From Myxocyprinus asiaticus (lineage: Eukaryota > Chordata > Actinopteri > Cypriniformes > Catostomidae), in the NCBI RefSeq assembly GCF_019703515.2, contig NC_059385.1, positions 36,095,001 through 36,159,000 of the forward strand: a stretch of DNA of 64,000 nt, written 5' to 3'. Below the pieces are notes generated by a model. That model ran no database searches and was not told the origin of the DNA. It saw nothing but the letters and a program-made list of their open reading frames with translations. Below are positions 23,166 to 35,067 of the stretch, piece by piece. Made by a program: the position numbers and the translations under genes. Within the stretch, counting starts at the first letter, position 1, and every line of letters starts with the position of its first letter.

Positions 23166-23209
23166 ACGGCCCATTCCAGCTTCTCATTCTTGATGGAGTT
23201 ATACAATGA
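23166..23209 (-). CDS. psd3: psd3-like micro-exon (SLYNSIKNEKLEWA)
   Basis: This 44-bp exon has acceptor TTTTTCACCTTGCAG on its 5' side and donor GTGAGT after it. It translates as SLYNSIKNEKLEWA plus the two bases GT. It joins 52900-52989 at phase 0 to give RELLK-SLYNSIKNEK, a contiguous block in PSD-family proteins directly after the Sec7 core. It joins 10643-10833 at phase 2 to give EWA-V-DGDEL. The exon is common to the long form and to the proposed short form that starts at 28972. It is too short to be found as an open frame and was recognised from the peptide and its splice sites. Confidence 0.94.
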
Positions 23210-26200
23210 CTGCAAGGTGAAAAAAGTACAAAGACATAAAGAATTAGTACAGTATACATTTTCAATTTGATATGTATTCATATTCACCAGGAGAGAAAAA
23301 CAACATTAATTTAACTATTCTAAAAACGAGAGATTTGTCTCATGGTAAATGTTATCTGTGTAACTGCAATATTGCATCCTTGTGTAAAACTGATCAGATA
23401 CTGTATGAGCTTGTCATCTTCCATTTAAAATTTATATTATTAAGTCACAATCAATATCACATCAAGTCATTTATCTTTAAAGCATGTGTTGTAATGAAAA
23501 ACTGTCTCCTCTAGACACTAACAGATCTTTCTCGTTCAGTGCAATCAGTCAAGATTCATTGTGAAAATGTCACACTATTTATTTGCACGTTTTATGCAAA
23601 TGCATGCACAGATTTTCCTAATGAGCACTAAGTGTAGAGTAAAAAGGTCACACGGAGAATCAAAATGCTGCAGAAAAACAACAAATCGATTTGTTAGCTT
23701 GAATTTCAGAATGCATACTCCATTCAGCTTCAAACTGCAGAACAGATGGCAAACATGCAAACTGCATTTGAATTGCAAAATGCCCTAAATAATTCATCCT
23801 GTGCATCCATGCAGGACTCAAATGACAGCAGTAAACGAGTGAATACAGAAAACGTGGGACATTTAAATTTAATCATCTATCAATATTCTTCCATTCCTAA
23901 AAACGTCCCCCACGTCCACATGTGTGGACATTGTATTTTTGACAAAACCTCTAAGTTTTTTGATTGAAACCTGTTTGGTTTATAAAAAGTATCGTCTCTA
24001 GTTTCGTTTGATATGCTGCTTTAAAAAATCCATTCATTTTTCACGCATCAGCACGCTGATAAACATTTTTCAAAAGTTGAAAAAACATTTTGAATAATTT
24101 TCAACTATAACACATCTGTGGGTCATTTCACTTCATTTGAATCTAAATGTTGTTATATTTAATTTATATTTATTTTGTTATCGCTGTACAATACGGTTCT
24201 ATTCATTAACATTAGTAAATGCATTCCTGTATATTTACTGTGCATTTTCACACTGAGAATAAATAAATTCATGCAGAAGTTGAATAATGTTGCTTTCAGA
24301 GGTTTCATATGGAGTTAGGATGAAAATAAGGTGCATTTCTAACTGTTCTGAGACCAGTGCAGACAGACAGCACACTGGAGGTTAAGTCATTCACTAAATA
24401 GGGAGCAAGGGTGCATCCTATATCTTTCTGTGCAGCTAAGTGCATTCAGTCTGATCAAAAGTTCAGTTTCAGGCTGCAGATGATGTTTGGACCGCTCCAC
24501 ATGTTTGACAGACATGGGGCGATGATAATAATCAGTACATAGATTCAGAATATATAATACTTTACTACTTTATTTGAACATGGTTGGCAGTGAATAGAAG
24601 ATGCTGGCTATTATTTTGAATAAAAATTATTAATTCAGCTTTATATGTCTGTAATGTCTCAAAAACATGAATAACCAACACTCCTGGAAACATAATAAAC
24701 AATTTGATGAATTGTTTTTTTATAGCTTAGTATTATTTAAAATTTCACAACTTAGTCCCACTGTCCACATATGTGCACAAAAAATTTTAGGGAAACTATT
24801 TTCTCTAGAAAAGTGTTTATTTATTTTATTTTTACTTGTTTATTAGGTGCTACTAGTTACAAATCAAAAAGGGAAATGGAAAATGCACACAGCAGTCACG
24901 CTCAGGTCTCAGGAGGTTCAAACAAGTGCCATGTCAAAACAGAAAGTGTCCCACTTTACCTGTTTTCATACTGAGATATATATTTTATATGATGTAATCT
25001 GGCCGTAACACTGACGTGAACCTCAGCAGGCAGTCAGGCAGCTTTTTTCTCTTCACACTATCTCATGGCACTAAAAACACAACAACTGATGTTACATGAA
25101 GCTGTTAGATGACACATGATGGGTCACAGCCTGTACATTTGCTTTCTGCAACACAATTATGTGTTTTCTGATTTCTGTCATTGAATCCAGAGGTTGCGTT
25201 AACCAAACATTTTAAAAATGAATCTATTGCTTTTCTCTACTTTAGAACCATTCTCACTGAATCTGATGCTAATAGGGTGTGAAAAGTAAAGAAATTTGAG
25301 ATTTAAAAAAAACTAACCCAGGAGAGACACACGAGTGAGGATTTAAGGAGAAACGTGAGAGATTGTAAGTACAGGCCAGTAGAATAATTCTTTAAATACT
25401 GCTCACTAAATTAGTTGATCAGATCTGGTCATTCTTGGATTGTGAGAGCAGAATAAAAAGAAGCCAATAACCCACAACACAGCGTTTGATGAGACTAAAA
25501 GAGAAATTCTTGTGATATCTGTGTCATGTTAAAATACCAAGTGTTACCTAATTTTGCTGACAGACAAACATGGAGCATGACTGAAAATGTACAACAAAGT
25601 TTATTAAAATGACAGATAATGATTATTTGATATGATTATTCATATGAAAGGTTAAAGGGTCAGGGTACTGTTAGGCACTTTGGACAAGAAAGCATCCAAG
25701 TTTCATTTGGTCAAATGTGTAGTGTTTTAGATGTTAAAATAATTTCTCCTATTCCAGTTTAATATTCAGGGACAATTATAGTGGGGGGGGGGGGTTATGT
25801 CCCTGTTACTCGGCTTAAATTCTTCAGTATAACAGTGGCCTCTAGAGGTAAAATAAAAACAATCATGTGGAGGTTTGTTGTATCTTAACCTTTTTATTAT
25901 TGACAAATAATTGATTAGATAATAATTTATTAGATAATCAAGCATTCTAAATCGAAGCAAGGGTATGCAAAGAAACAAAACGGCTATATGGAAATGTGCC
26001 CTGTCAGCACATACATTGTGTCTCCAACTTCATATCTTGTTAATAATAATAGGCTAAACCTTTTTTCTCATTTAACTTAATCTTGTGAAATGCACATATA
26101 CAAAACATTTCATCTGATGAACACGTAAGATATAACAAGCTTAATCTGGTAAATAATTATTTATATGTCATTGTGACTAAGCCAAGATCTGTCATTTCTA

Positions 26201-26369
26201 AATTAGTCTCTTGTATATATGGACTTGTTTATAGTTAAAAGACCTGTACTATGCACCAATTATAATTTTTTTTTTTCTGGTTATTATTGGGATTTTGGTT
26301 CAATAAACTGCACCTGGGATTGTATTCATTTTGCATTCTTGTAGCCTCAATGTCTGTGCCTGTCATAGT
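23210..26369. other. psd3 intron, no gene recognised
   Basis: Left part of the 29.7 kb intron. AT-rich, with a G-run at about 25783-25794 and no convincing coding sequence or complete transposon. Confidence 0.5.
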
Positions 26370-26515
26370 AAGAAAAGACTATGAAAATTATTTAACATTC
26401 TATAAATCGATTAAAAAACAAAACAATCAGATGATTAATCAGTTATCTGCCTTTTCCACTACCTTAGTTATCAATATCTAAAATCCAGCAAAATCCACTA
26501 TCGGACGACCTCTAA
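26370..26515. repeat. hAT-like repeat, right terminal part
   Basis: Ends with AAAATCCACTATCGGACGAC and CTCTAATAGG, resembling the terminus of the TATCGGCCGATA repeat family seen at 21508. The two pieces flank the psd3 micro-exon, so they are probably independent or rearranged insertions. Confidence 0.45.
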
Positions 26516-26833
26516 TAGGTTTAAGGCCAATTTACGCTTCTGTGTCGAACTTACGCCGTAGCCTGACATGCACCTCTGTAACTGTAACCATGCACCTTTG
26601 TAACCAGAGACGGTCCCCTAGGATGATGAAAAGAGGTTGCATAAAACTTTTTCTAAGATTAAGGTCAATGCATCATATCACATTGTATTTGGGCTAATTT
26701 TAATCGGGAGCATGTGCTATTTTTATATTCTGCTTATGTTTCATTAGGTTACATTTGAAATGCGACAAAAAGGCACATCAGTTTACAACTTAGAAACTCT
26801 GTGCTTTTCTCTTGGGGCTTTTACTCAATAATA

Positions 26834-27720
26834 GGGATGTTAATAAATAATCGATAATCGGTAATGCGTCGTTAATAATTTGATCAATTAAATTTATCGA
26901 ATCAATTTCAGCATAAATATGTTCAGAGATCATGCCAGCGGATAGACAAAACACTGTCATCCGCTGCTAGAGGGCACACTGCCGCTTGCATGTTGCATGT
27001 CACATCATGCCAGCAACACAGAATAAAAAACACACTTGCATCTTTCACTTCCTTGCTAATCATGGAGCGTTTCTCTGTAGATCAACATTATATTTACTGC
27101 ATAAACCACGATATTGATGTGTTAAAGGACAACAAGCAGACCTGTGTCATCCTCAGCGTCAATCACGTCAGTTCTCACCTGAAATCTCACCAGTGTAGAG
27201 GCATGTATTTACTGTACTCACATATCCCACAATCTACAACGTGAAGTTTTAACAAACTCAAACCTTTGTCTTTTATACAACTTATTATTAATAGTAATAC
27301 ATTAAAAGTAAATTCTTGTAAATTAATTTAAACAGCCTGAATGTATAAAAAAAATACACTGAACTACAAATATGTTAAGAGGAAAATACTTGCATTTCTG
27401 AAGTGTATCTATTTAAATTATATTTTAAACAGAAGGCTGCATCCACATACTTACTTTGGTGGCAGTTTCATGTTTTCACGTTTTCTAAAGGAATTTTTTT
27501 CTGATGTTGACGTTTTCAAGTGAATTAGCACGAATAACTCTTTGTATAAATAAAGCTTTGATAGAAGAAAAATATGCGTCTTGTATTTTCTGAGTTTCAT
27601 GCTGTTAACCACTAATATTTTATTACTGTAACTGTTAATGATTCATCGATTTTCATTTATAATTGTTAACGATTTTCGATTGAGAAAATCTCTTAAAATT
27701 TGCAACTCTACTTAATATAT
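26834..27720. repeat. Dispersed AATCGATAATCGG-type element
   Basis: The left end reads GGGATGTTAATAAATAATCG. The right end has AATTGTTAACGATTTTCGAT and ATTTGCAACTC, giving inverted TTAAC/CGAT motifs at both ends over about 0.9 kb. An AT-rich interior without coding sequence makes it a probable non-autonomous hAT-like element. It contains a CTCF-like motif at 26964-26977. Confidence 0.5.
26964..26977 (+). promoter_or_regulatory. CTCF-like motif CTGCTAGAGGGCAC
   Basis: Matches the variant CTCF core (C-x-G-C-T-A-G-A-G-G-G-C-A-C) with one weak position. It lies inside a transposon-like repeat, a common origin of such sites. Confidence 0.4.
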
Positions 27721-28514
27721 TTTTGGTCTGTGAGTGAAACAATGTTTGTTGTACTGCATTTGAGACCTTTCCAATCTATATGATGTTTTGGCTGTATGTT
27801 TGACGCTATGGTGTACAGTCAATAATCATATTTCATCCTTTATAAAACTTCTAATCAATCAGCAAAAAAAAACCTGTTAACAGTTGGTAATTTTACCTAT
27901 ATGCATTTTCTCTGTAAAGTCTAAGTAAAACATTTGATTAGCTTAATCAAAAGTGAAGTGCAAACGTTAATAGGTGTAGAAACACATAAAAGGCATGTTC
28001 ACCACCGGCAGCACCCACACATTACACTGACTCTGTTAACAGCAAACACATGGTGTGAATGTGAGAGAGACTGAGTTACACTGGATAGGACAAAACTGCC
28101 ATAAACGCTGTCTGTGAATTATAAATCAACCACAGAGACGCTGCTAACTCGGGTCAAGGTGACACATTAATACCATCACAATAACTGATATTAACAACAC
28201 CATGCATCTCATTCAATTACTGGTACAAATTACAAAAAAGGCGTCTTGAAAGCATCCATCACTTTAAAAGGCAAACGGCTGCCCGTCAGCTTCAGCTCCA
28301 CACATAAATCCAGTGTAAAGACACAGCAATCCGGTGGGAAATGCAGCATTTGGTGAGTGCCATTATTGCGCCCACTGCTGCAGGCACAAACGCATTATAC
28401 AAGCTGCACTAGTTATTTACTCTTGTGCTTTAGATAACATGCTGAAATAACAGCCGTATGACATCGTCAATAAACAGTGTTACAGCTTAAAATCCACTAG
28501 TCCAGTCCACTAAT

Positions 28515-28712
28515 CCCTGCTGAAAAGACTAGTGTTGGTCACCAGTCTATGTTGTGTTTTGGATGCTGATTTGCTCCCTTTGTAAACCAGCTTTATCAGA
28601 AAAATCTGCATTTTTTCAGCTGCTGAATAACATGGCAAAGCTTGTCTAGCAAAACCAACTTGGACCATCACGGAAATTCATGCTGGTCTAAGCTGGTCTT
28701 TTCAGCACCGAT
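28515..28712. mobile_element. Short MITE with CTGCTGAAAAGAC ends
   Basis: The left end CCCTGCTGAAAAGACTAG at about 28517 and the right end CTGGTCTTTTCAGCA at about 28692-28706 are inverted. The inner sequence ATTCATGCTGGTCTAAGCTG is typical of a very common teleost repeat. Noncoding. Confidence 0.65.
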
Positions 28713-28801
28713 GCCAGGAATTATTGTAAAGAAGCAAAAAACAAACAAACAATAAAACACAAAAATAATGTCCATTCCTGGCACACAAACACAGATTTTA
28801 C

Positions 28802-28972
28802 CTTGTCCTTTTTGGGTGGTCCCGTGTTGAATTCAGCAGAATTGGACACTTTGAGGGACTTGGAGCGATGCTGCGGCTGACGCCTGAGCGACTCCTCGCG
28901 GCCGTACTTGACGGAGCCGCTGGCCCGCATGCGGACCTTACCGGTCCCCTGAACGCTGTTTACCCCAATCAT
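28802..28972 (-). CDS. psd3: Alternative first coding exon of psd3-like gene (Sec7-less isoform)
   Basis: An ATG at 28972 opens 57 codons, MIGVNSVQGTGKVRMRASGS onward to NTGPPKKDK, ending at donor AAG-GTAAAA with phase 0. The next exon, 23166-23209, has a phase-0 acceptor, so splicing gives PPKKDK-SLYNSIKNEK in frame. An in-frame TAA lies four codons before the ATG (28984-28982), and position -3 is A, so this looks like a true start rather than an internal exon. The peptide is basic and rich in Ser and Arg with no recognised domain. The codons are GC-rich and CpG-rich, unlike the surrounding AT-rich intron. A short isoform without Sec7 is known for the EFA6A paralogue. Here the isoform would keep PH and C-terminus but lack exchange activity. 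I infer this role; no transcript is shown. Confidence 0.72.
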
Positions 28973-28984
28973 AATGACCAATTA

Positions 28985-29268
28985 AAGCCTGTTCACATGC
29001 ACACGGCACGAGAGAGGAGAACGAGCGTGGCAGTGAGCCCACGGATTTCTCTGCCCGACAGGAGGGACGCGTAGAGATGAGGCAGCAGGCCAGAAGACAG
29101 GAAACGAGTGAAAGTGAATAAGTAAGCGAACAGAGCTCTGCAGAAATATCTGCCTGCCTTCAAGACATGAGTGGTACGGGTCTCTCACACATCCCTCGAT
29201 GAGTGTTTGGATACAGAGAGAGAGTTTCCCTGGAAGCAACACGTCACTGACTGGAGGAGTCAGAGGGA

Positions 29269-29306
<38 letters not shown>

Positions 29307-29340
29307 AAACAAGCTCCTCCCCTTCTGAAGTGAGCCAATG
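28985..29340 (-). promoter_or_regulatory. Putative 5' UTR and promoter of the short psd3 isoform
   Basis: The sequence upstream of the alternative start is GC-richer than its surroundings and pyrimidine-rich on the minus strand, with a (TC)n tract (plus-strand GA at about 29262-29306). I see no TATA box. A 118-codon open frame (29338-28982) ends just before the start codon; I regard it as chance or a possible upstream frame. This is inference from position. Confidence 0.4.
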
Positions 29341-29737
29341 TTGAGATGGATTCATTTATATTTCAAACAGCTGATGTGAGCTGCCCAGCACCTCAAGGCT
29401 GTGGTCTGGTCATTAACATCAGAGGATGTTAACCAGGAGATAACCAGCACTAGCCAAAGCAAGCAACATCCAAAACAAAATATTTTCAAAATCAACTAGT
29501 TACCTAAGCGACTAATCGGTTGCTGTATAACCAGCCCTGTAAAATATAAGGCTGGTTTCAGGTTCACCTGACCCCTACTAAAAAGGTTTCTTGGTGAGAG
29601 CTTATATAAAACATGTTCTTGTGTTCAAAAACAGTTAGAGCGAGCACAACGGAACGAAACAAAACGCACAAGTCGCATTTAAAAAAAAAAAAGTTGTACT
29701 AACTTTGAACTTTTAACACAATGCTCATGCAGGACGC

Positions 29738-29884
29738 TTAAAGGGGTCATGTCATGCTTTTTTTTCCTCTTCTTCTTAAAGTTCACTTATAATGTTTTTT
29801 TGCACAAAAATTGTCATAATATAGTATTAAATGACCTTTTCCACCCTGTCTCTGGCACTCTGTTTCTGTGTACTACCCCTTTAA
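29738..29884. mobile_element. Small TTAA-flanked MITE
   Basis: TTAA at 29738-29741 is followed by AGGGGTCATG, and CTACCCCT precedes TTAA at 29881-29884. The 139-bp AT-rich interior is noncoding. Confidence 0.65.
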
Positions 29885-29892
29885 GACTTCAA

Positions 29893-30536
29893 TATTAGGG
29901 ATGGGTTTTGATACAGATTTCCCGATTTGATTTAGATTTTTGTTACACATTTATTGTTTAATTACATGATTTGTACTATTTACAAGTATTTACGTTGATT
30001 TGTAGAACGTGTGCTAAAACACTGTAAAGTGTAAAGAGCGTCTGTAAATGAGCGAATGTTAACGAGAGAGATTTGAATGGCTATATCTCATCTGTGCTAT
30101 GCATGATTAGATTTGAATGTTTCTTTTTTGTTGTTTTTGATCAACAACTGATGAAATTAAGGTCGTGATGCATCGAAAAAAACAATCTTTTTACAGTACA
30201 TGCCCACTGTGCTATGATTGGCTAACATATAAAAATAAACGCCCCCACCATAACAATTGTAGAACAGTTTTTTTTTTCCAAGAATGAAAGAAAATATGCA
30301 AGCTATTTACAAAATCCCTTGAAAGCATGCAGTCTAGGCAATCATTGATAGCTATATCAATGTGAAGCTCGCAATCACACTACTAGAATTGTTTGACTGA
30401 ATAACAATAGACAACTGAAAAAAGTCGGCACACTGTTGCTCCCCAATACTTATATTATTAGGCATACAACTTTTTTTATAAAATAATGCTATTTATAACA
30501 CAGGTCTCAGGAATACTTCACTCTGATTGGTCAATG
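29893..30536. other. Intron with degenerate dispersed repeat
   Basis: Begins with GGGATGGGTTTTGATACAGA, an end also seen at about 43400. The rest is AT-rich without a recognised gene. Confidence 0.45.
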
Positions 30537-30550
30537 GCGCCATCTAGCGG
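30537..30550 (-). promoter_or_regulatory. CTCF-like motif (minus strand CCGCTAGATGGCGC)
   Basis: The plus-strand GCGCCATCTAGCGG is the reverse complement of a strong CTCF-type core. It lies about 1.6 kb upstream of the proposed internal psd3 start. Confidence 0.5.
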
Positions 30551-30599
30551 GGATTAAGACGTATCAGACCGCTCATTTGTGTATTGCGAGTTATCTTTC

Positions 30600-33500
30600 C
30601 TGCTTTTTGGATCACTGTGAAATAAAATAAAAATAAAATAAAAAAGCGTTTGAGTCATGATCATGGTTTATTTGCCATAAAAACAGCTGACTACACAATT
30701 CCTCACATCGAAAAAATACAGACAGAAACAGCAGCATTAAATTTGTCACTCACCAGCATTACTGTCCTATATAAATTACACGGCTCCAACGCATCCATCC
30801 TTTCAATTTAAGTTTCATTGCAAAGCCTGAATCATACTGTTTCTCAATAGAATCCATAGAGAAATGTACAGAGCAAATGTATAGTCCCAGAAACTTTGTT
30901 GAAATAAATTTAAGCCACATTCCTAATGCTGGGATCCTTTAAAAGTCTATGCAGAGATGCATTTTGTCCACAACCACAACGTCTGGGTACCTTCCTCAAC
31001 ATCCTAATGTTTTAGTTGGTTAAAAGCAAACTACAGTTACAATATTATCACTTTCAGTGTTGGAGTATCTCAATCACTCTCTCTTTCACCGCAACGATTA
31101 CATGTGTTGTGAAGGTGGGGATATTCAAATAAACACCACATCCAGACGTTACGATGTTGCTGATTTAAAAAAAAAAAACATTTCGTTGCACAGAGTAAAC
31201 ATTAAATGCTCTTTTTGGACTGGCAAACAAGTTTTGAGTTCTGAAACTTTCACAGTATGTTGAATCATACAGCATGTCATAAGGAATCAGGAAAATCTGA
31301 ACGTGTTTGGCTGCAGACACGACTTCTCTGAAAGAGTTTTACTGTGCAAACTGTTTAAAGCCATCTTTACATTGCATCTGACAAACGATAGACCAGAAGT
31401 CTGTCATTTACAACGTAGAGTCACACGGGGGCTGCGTAGAGTTCAGACCATCTGAGGATGCAGAATTTCCAGATCTGGTTTGAGCTTTAGAATGCATTGA
31501 AATATTTCAACTCGTGCGACTAGATAATATGTGACCACCAACCAGATATTACATATTCATTCAAAGCACGAAGTGTGAAATATGAATGGCTCGTGTCCTT
31601 AACTTTATTCTGAATGCCTGCTACATTAACAGATCGGATGGTTATGAGTCAGAAATGATCATTTACTGCAACTATATCACAAAAGGCATTTGTAACTGAA
31701 TGTGAGATTAAATTAAAAGAAGAAGAAATACTGAGTGAATATTGATTATGAATTTAACTGAATTCATCCATCTACTCAAATAGCACATATAATAATGTCA
31801 TTCTAAGGTTTGGTAGAAAACCACAAAAACAAACTCACAAAGCCAACAACCTTTCTAACTTTCTTCAAAGCTTCATACCTTCTCCCTTGCAATGAATACA
31901 ATTCATAGCAGGCAAATTGAAAGTTCATCATAACTGCCACTAGGAGGGCGAAATCTGACAATGTGCCAATATTGGAGACAGTAAAAGGCTAACAGCTAAA
32001 GCACAGCATGCTGTCAGCACATTAAAGCAAAAAAAAAAAAAAAAAAAAAAAAAGTACACTTGTATATGAATATGCAATGCAGCATTACCAAACAACTTCT
32101 GCTTGGATCCACAGATCATTCATGAAGCATGAAGTCAAATACAGAGCAGTTTCACAGAGCCAGACTTTTGACTATTAGAACAAAGTCTGGTTCACAATGC
32201 AGTTTATTTTGGCCAAGAACTGCCCACTTAGACAGGAAGAGACTGTCTGACCGACATGTAAAACAACCAACAATAATTTGCTTTAAGGGGAAGATCAATC
32301 TGAAATCGATGGCACAACAATAACCAAAACCAAACACCGCCACTGCACAGCACTCGAAGCATGCGTCTGTATGATAATAGTTTGTTGGTGAAACAACTGT
32401 ATAAGATTCCACTTTTGAATGCAATAAGACTTTTCCCTCATAATCTTGAGGTGGTTTATGATAATAACATCTCTGGAATAATGAGAGAGATTGTAGTTCT
32501 TCAAACGTTTCTTGCTTCAGGCAGCAATTCAAAGATCACTGATGAGAAATCCAACACCTCTGTATGATTTCAGCTGAAATCAATAATTCGGAGCGCATAC
32601 TAATGCTCAACAAACATCAGGACTGGCTGAAATAATGCAAATGATGGCGATTTGGCTCGAGCGGACAGGTTTAATTATTTCAACACACCAGTTGTGGCAC
32701 TCTAGTGATACAAACAAAAGATTCAATGGGGCATGTTCACAAATCATTTTATCCATACTGCACACAAAAATGCCGGGAACTTTGTCAAAATGGCAAGCTC
32801 CAATCTGATTGGCTGGCTTAACACAATTTACAGGAGTCAGTACAAACACTTTTGTATGGAATCAGTTCACTAGGAGTCAAATGCACATTCTGAGGAAGAA
32901 CTAGTCACACTGGGACATAAAATAATTGATTCCTCATTACTTTTGAATGGACAGAAATTCTGAAAAGTCAAAACTCATTTTCAGTTGTGCAATCTTTCAG
33001 AGAGGCAGCTGTGCTATTATTTACATAAATAATTTCCACAAGTCTTTTCCGATGAGATATTTCCATGCCAGTCCATTATTGAGGTATTTACCCGCCGAAG
33101 TCATGTAGACAAAAACTGTGGTTCATTCTATTTACATGTCGGTCTGTCAGTCTGGTAAATTGGACCAGACTTTATTCCAATAGTCTAAGGCCTGTCACTG
33201 TAAGTCTACTTCACATGTGACTTGTTTCATGTGCTGAGCTGTAAGTACAGTATCATATCAAGGGTGAAGAATATATCTCATGCAACTGAAAAAACTAGGG
33301 ATGTTTTTCAAAATAAACTTCAGCCGCTTGTTCGTAACATTGGGATTATTCAGAAGGATCTGCAGAGCGGTGGGTGCTTAGTATCTATCCTACTTCCTCA
33401 TTTACGAGTTTCTGAAAACCCAATAGGCATCAGTGATGTGTACTGTACATGTGGGCGTGTTCATGTACTCGTGGTTGTGCCATCACAAGCATTAAGATTT

Positions 33501-34080
33501 CTGAATGAGTAATTTTTGCTGTTTCAATAAGTGTTCAAGGGAGGAAGCTTTGAGTTCTGAAAGTTTTAATATTTACATAGTACATTATACATAAATCATG
33601 TTTCCTATGATATTGATCCTTATAATGAGCAGGGTTTGACCAGGACTATTTAAACAGCAGCAAAGAACTGATCAATTATCTAATTAATCGCAACTTCATT
33701 TGAACATCGATTCTTAAAATTACAAGATGCATCTTTTACTCAGTGCCTGAGGTGCTCATTACATCAATCACAAGACAACCACTGCTTGATCTCGTTAACA
33801 GGCCAAAAGGAAAAGACAGGGAGAGACTACACAAACAATGACAATGTTAAAGATCCATTTTTGTTCCATTCTCCCGCACTGTTTGACTGAATGACAGGTG
33901 GTATATGTGCGCATGTGATCAGAGGGCGCTAGTGGAGTTACGCACGTAAACTGAAAAATACACTTCTGTGAAAATATGTCTTGAAGTATTAATCACATCA
34001 CACACTGTCATTTATGTCTAAAATTAACATAAGCAGCAGGACAAAAAAAGCATATTTGTATCAGAATATGGGACTTGAAG
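30600..34080. other. psd3 intron, mostly unique sequence
   Basis: I find no transposon structure, apart from a 27-A run near 32027-32053, and no coding frame with family resemblance. This is the longest repeat-poor stretch in the window. It lies 1.6-5 kb upstream of the alternative first exon, so regulatory elements are possible but not shown. Confidence 0.5.
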
Positions 34081-34084
34081 TGTA

Positions 34085-34270
34085 AATGCAGCCTAGGGCG
34101 AATTAGTGAATATTAACAATATAATCGAGATCATTTTGCTGATGATGTAAAACTGACGAATATCGTGAATATCGCGATGATTTTAATGTGCTTTTATTTG
34201 GCCATTAAGTTTCATAAAGAGCGCATCAGTAAACTAATTTCACGATCCTTCAGGGTTGCACAGTTAGTAA
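34085..34270 (+). repeat. Dispersed repeat related to 52450-52628
   Basis: Contains GAATATCGCGATGATTTTAA, AAAGAGCGCATCAGTAAACT and CCTTCAGGGTTGCA. The same order of diverged blocks occurs on the minus strand at 52450-52628 (for example ATATAATCGCGATGATTTTA and AAAGAGCGCATCATTAGACT). Two copies of one degenerate element. Confidence 0.75.
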
Positions 34271-35067
34271 AAATAACATCAAAATGGCATTTGTGATTAT
34301 TATTCCAAAAAAGGATGTGATTTAAAGACAGATAAACATGGTCTGTGTGTGATTCAGAACAAACCAGTGACACGCTGATCTGTGTGCACATGCAGGGCAG
34401 TGCTCTCAGATCAGTTCATGTGCATTGTAAAATCAAAATACTGCAGGTTCAAGCATTCGCGCAGAAATTCAATAACAGAATAACAGAAAAGGAGGAAATT
34501 ACAGCATTTCAGGAAATGCGGAACATTGTAAGCTGTCTAATAAACATAGTCTTTTCGGTGTAAAAATAAAAGCTTCTTATGAAGTTGAAGTAAATACAAC
34601 AGCACTTTCGATGTCAAAATAAAAGCCCCAGATGGAGGTGAAGTAAACAGGACAGAAATACATTACTTTTGTATAATGCAAATCTAATAATCAGAACAAT
34701 AATGATAATTCAGCATTATATAATAATAATAAACCTGACATGCCCCACAGTAATAATTAAGCATTATGCAATTTTCAACTGAGGTTTCAAAAATAAGTCC
34801 ATAAAGTAGCTTTGCACACCTTGTTCATTCACAAAAAGTATTAGTAAAAACATTTGAAGGTAAATAATGCTTTTTATTAAGCTAATATGTATCATTGTAT
34901 ACATGGGCACCTGCAGGATTTACTCTGAGGGTACACACAGAAATCTGCCTAATAAATCTTATATCTGGGGGATCTGGGGGCATGCTCCACCGGGAGATTT
35001 TTTTTGTTGTTGTTGCAAAAAACAACACCAAAGCATTCAATTCTGGTGACTTTGAGATAAGCATTTA
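34271..35067. other. Intron, no gene recognised
   Basis: AT-rich sequence up to the Sleeping Beauty-like insertion. Partial internal similarity between about 34563 and 34622 (AAAATAAAAGC blocks). Nothing else supported. Confidence 0.45.

Noticed and set aside
28982..29338. 118-codon open frame upstream of the alternative psd3 start as a separate protein
   Set aside because: It is dominated by the (TC)n tract, has no domain and ends right before the ATG; better seen as 5' UTR.
33915..33935. CTCF site at GAGGGCGCTAGTGG
   Set aside because: The half-motifs are in the wrong order for the CTCF core on either strand.
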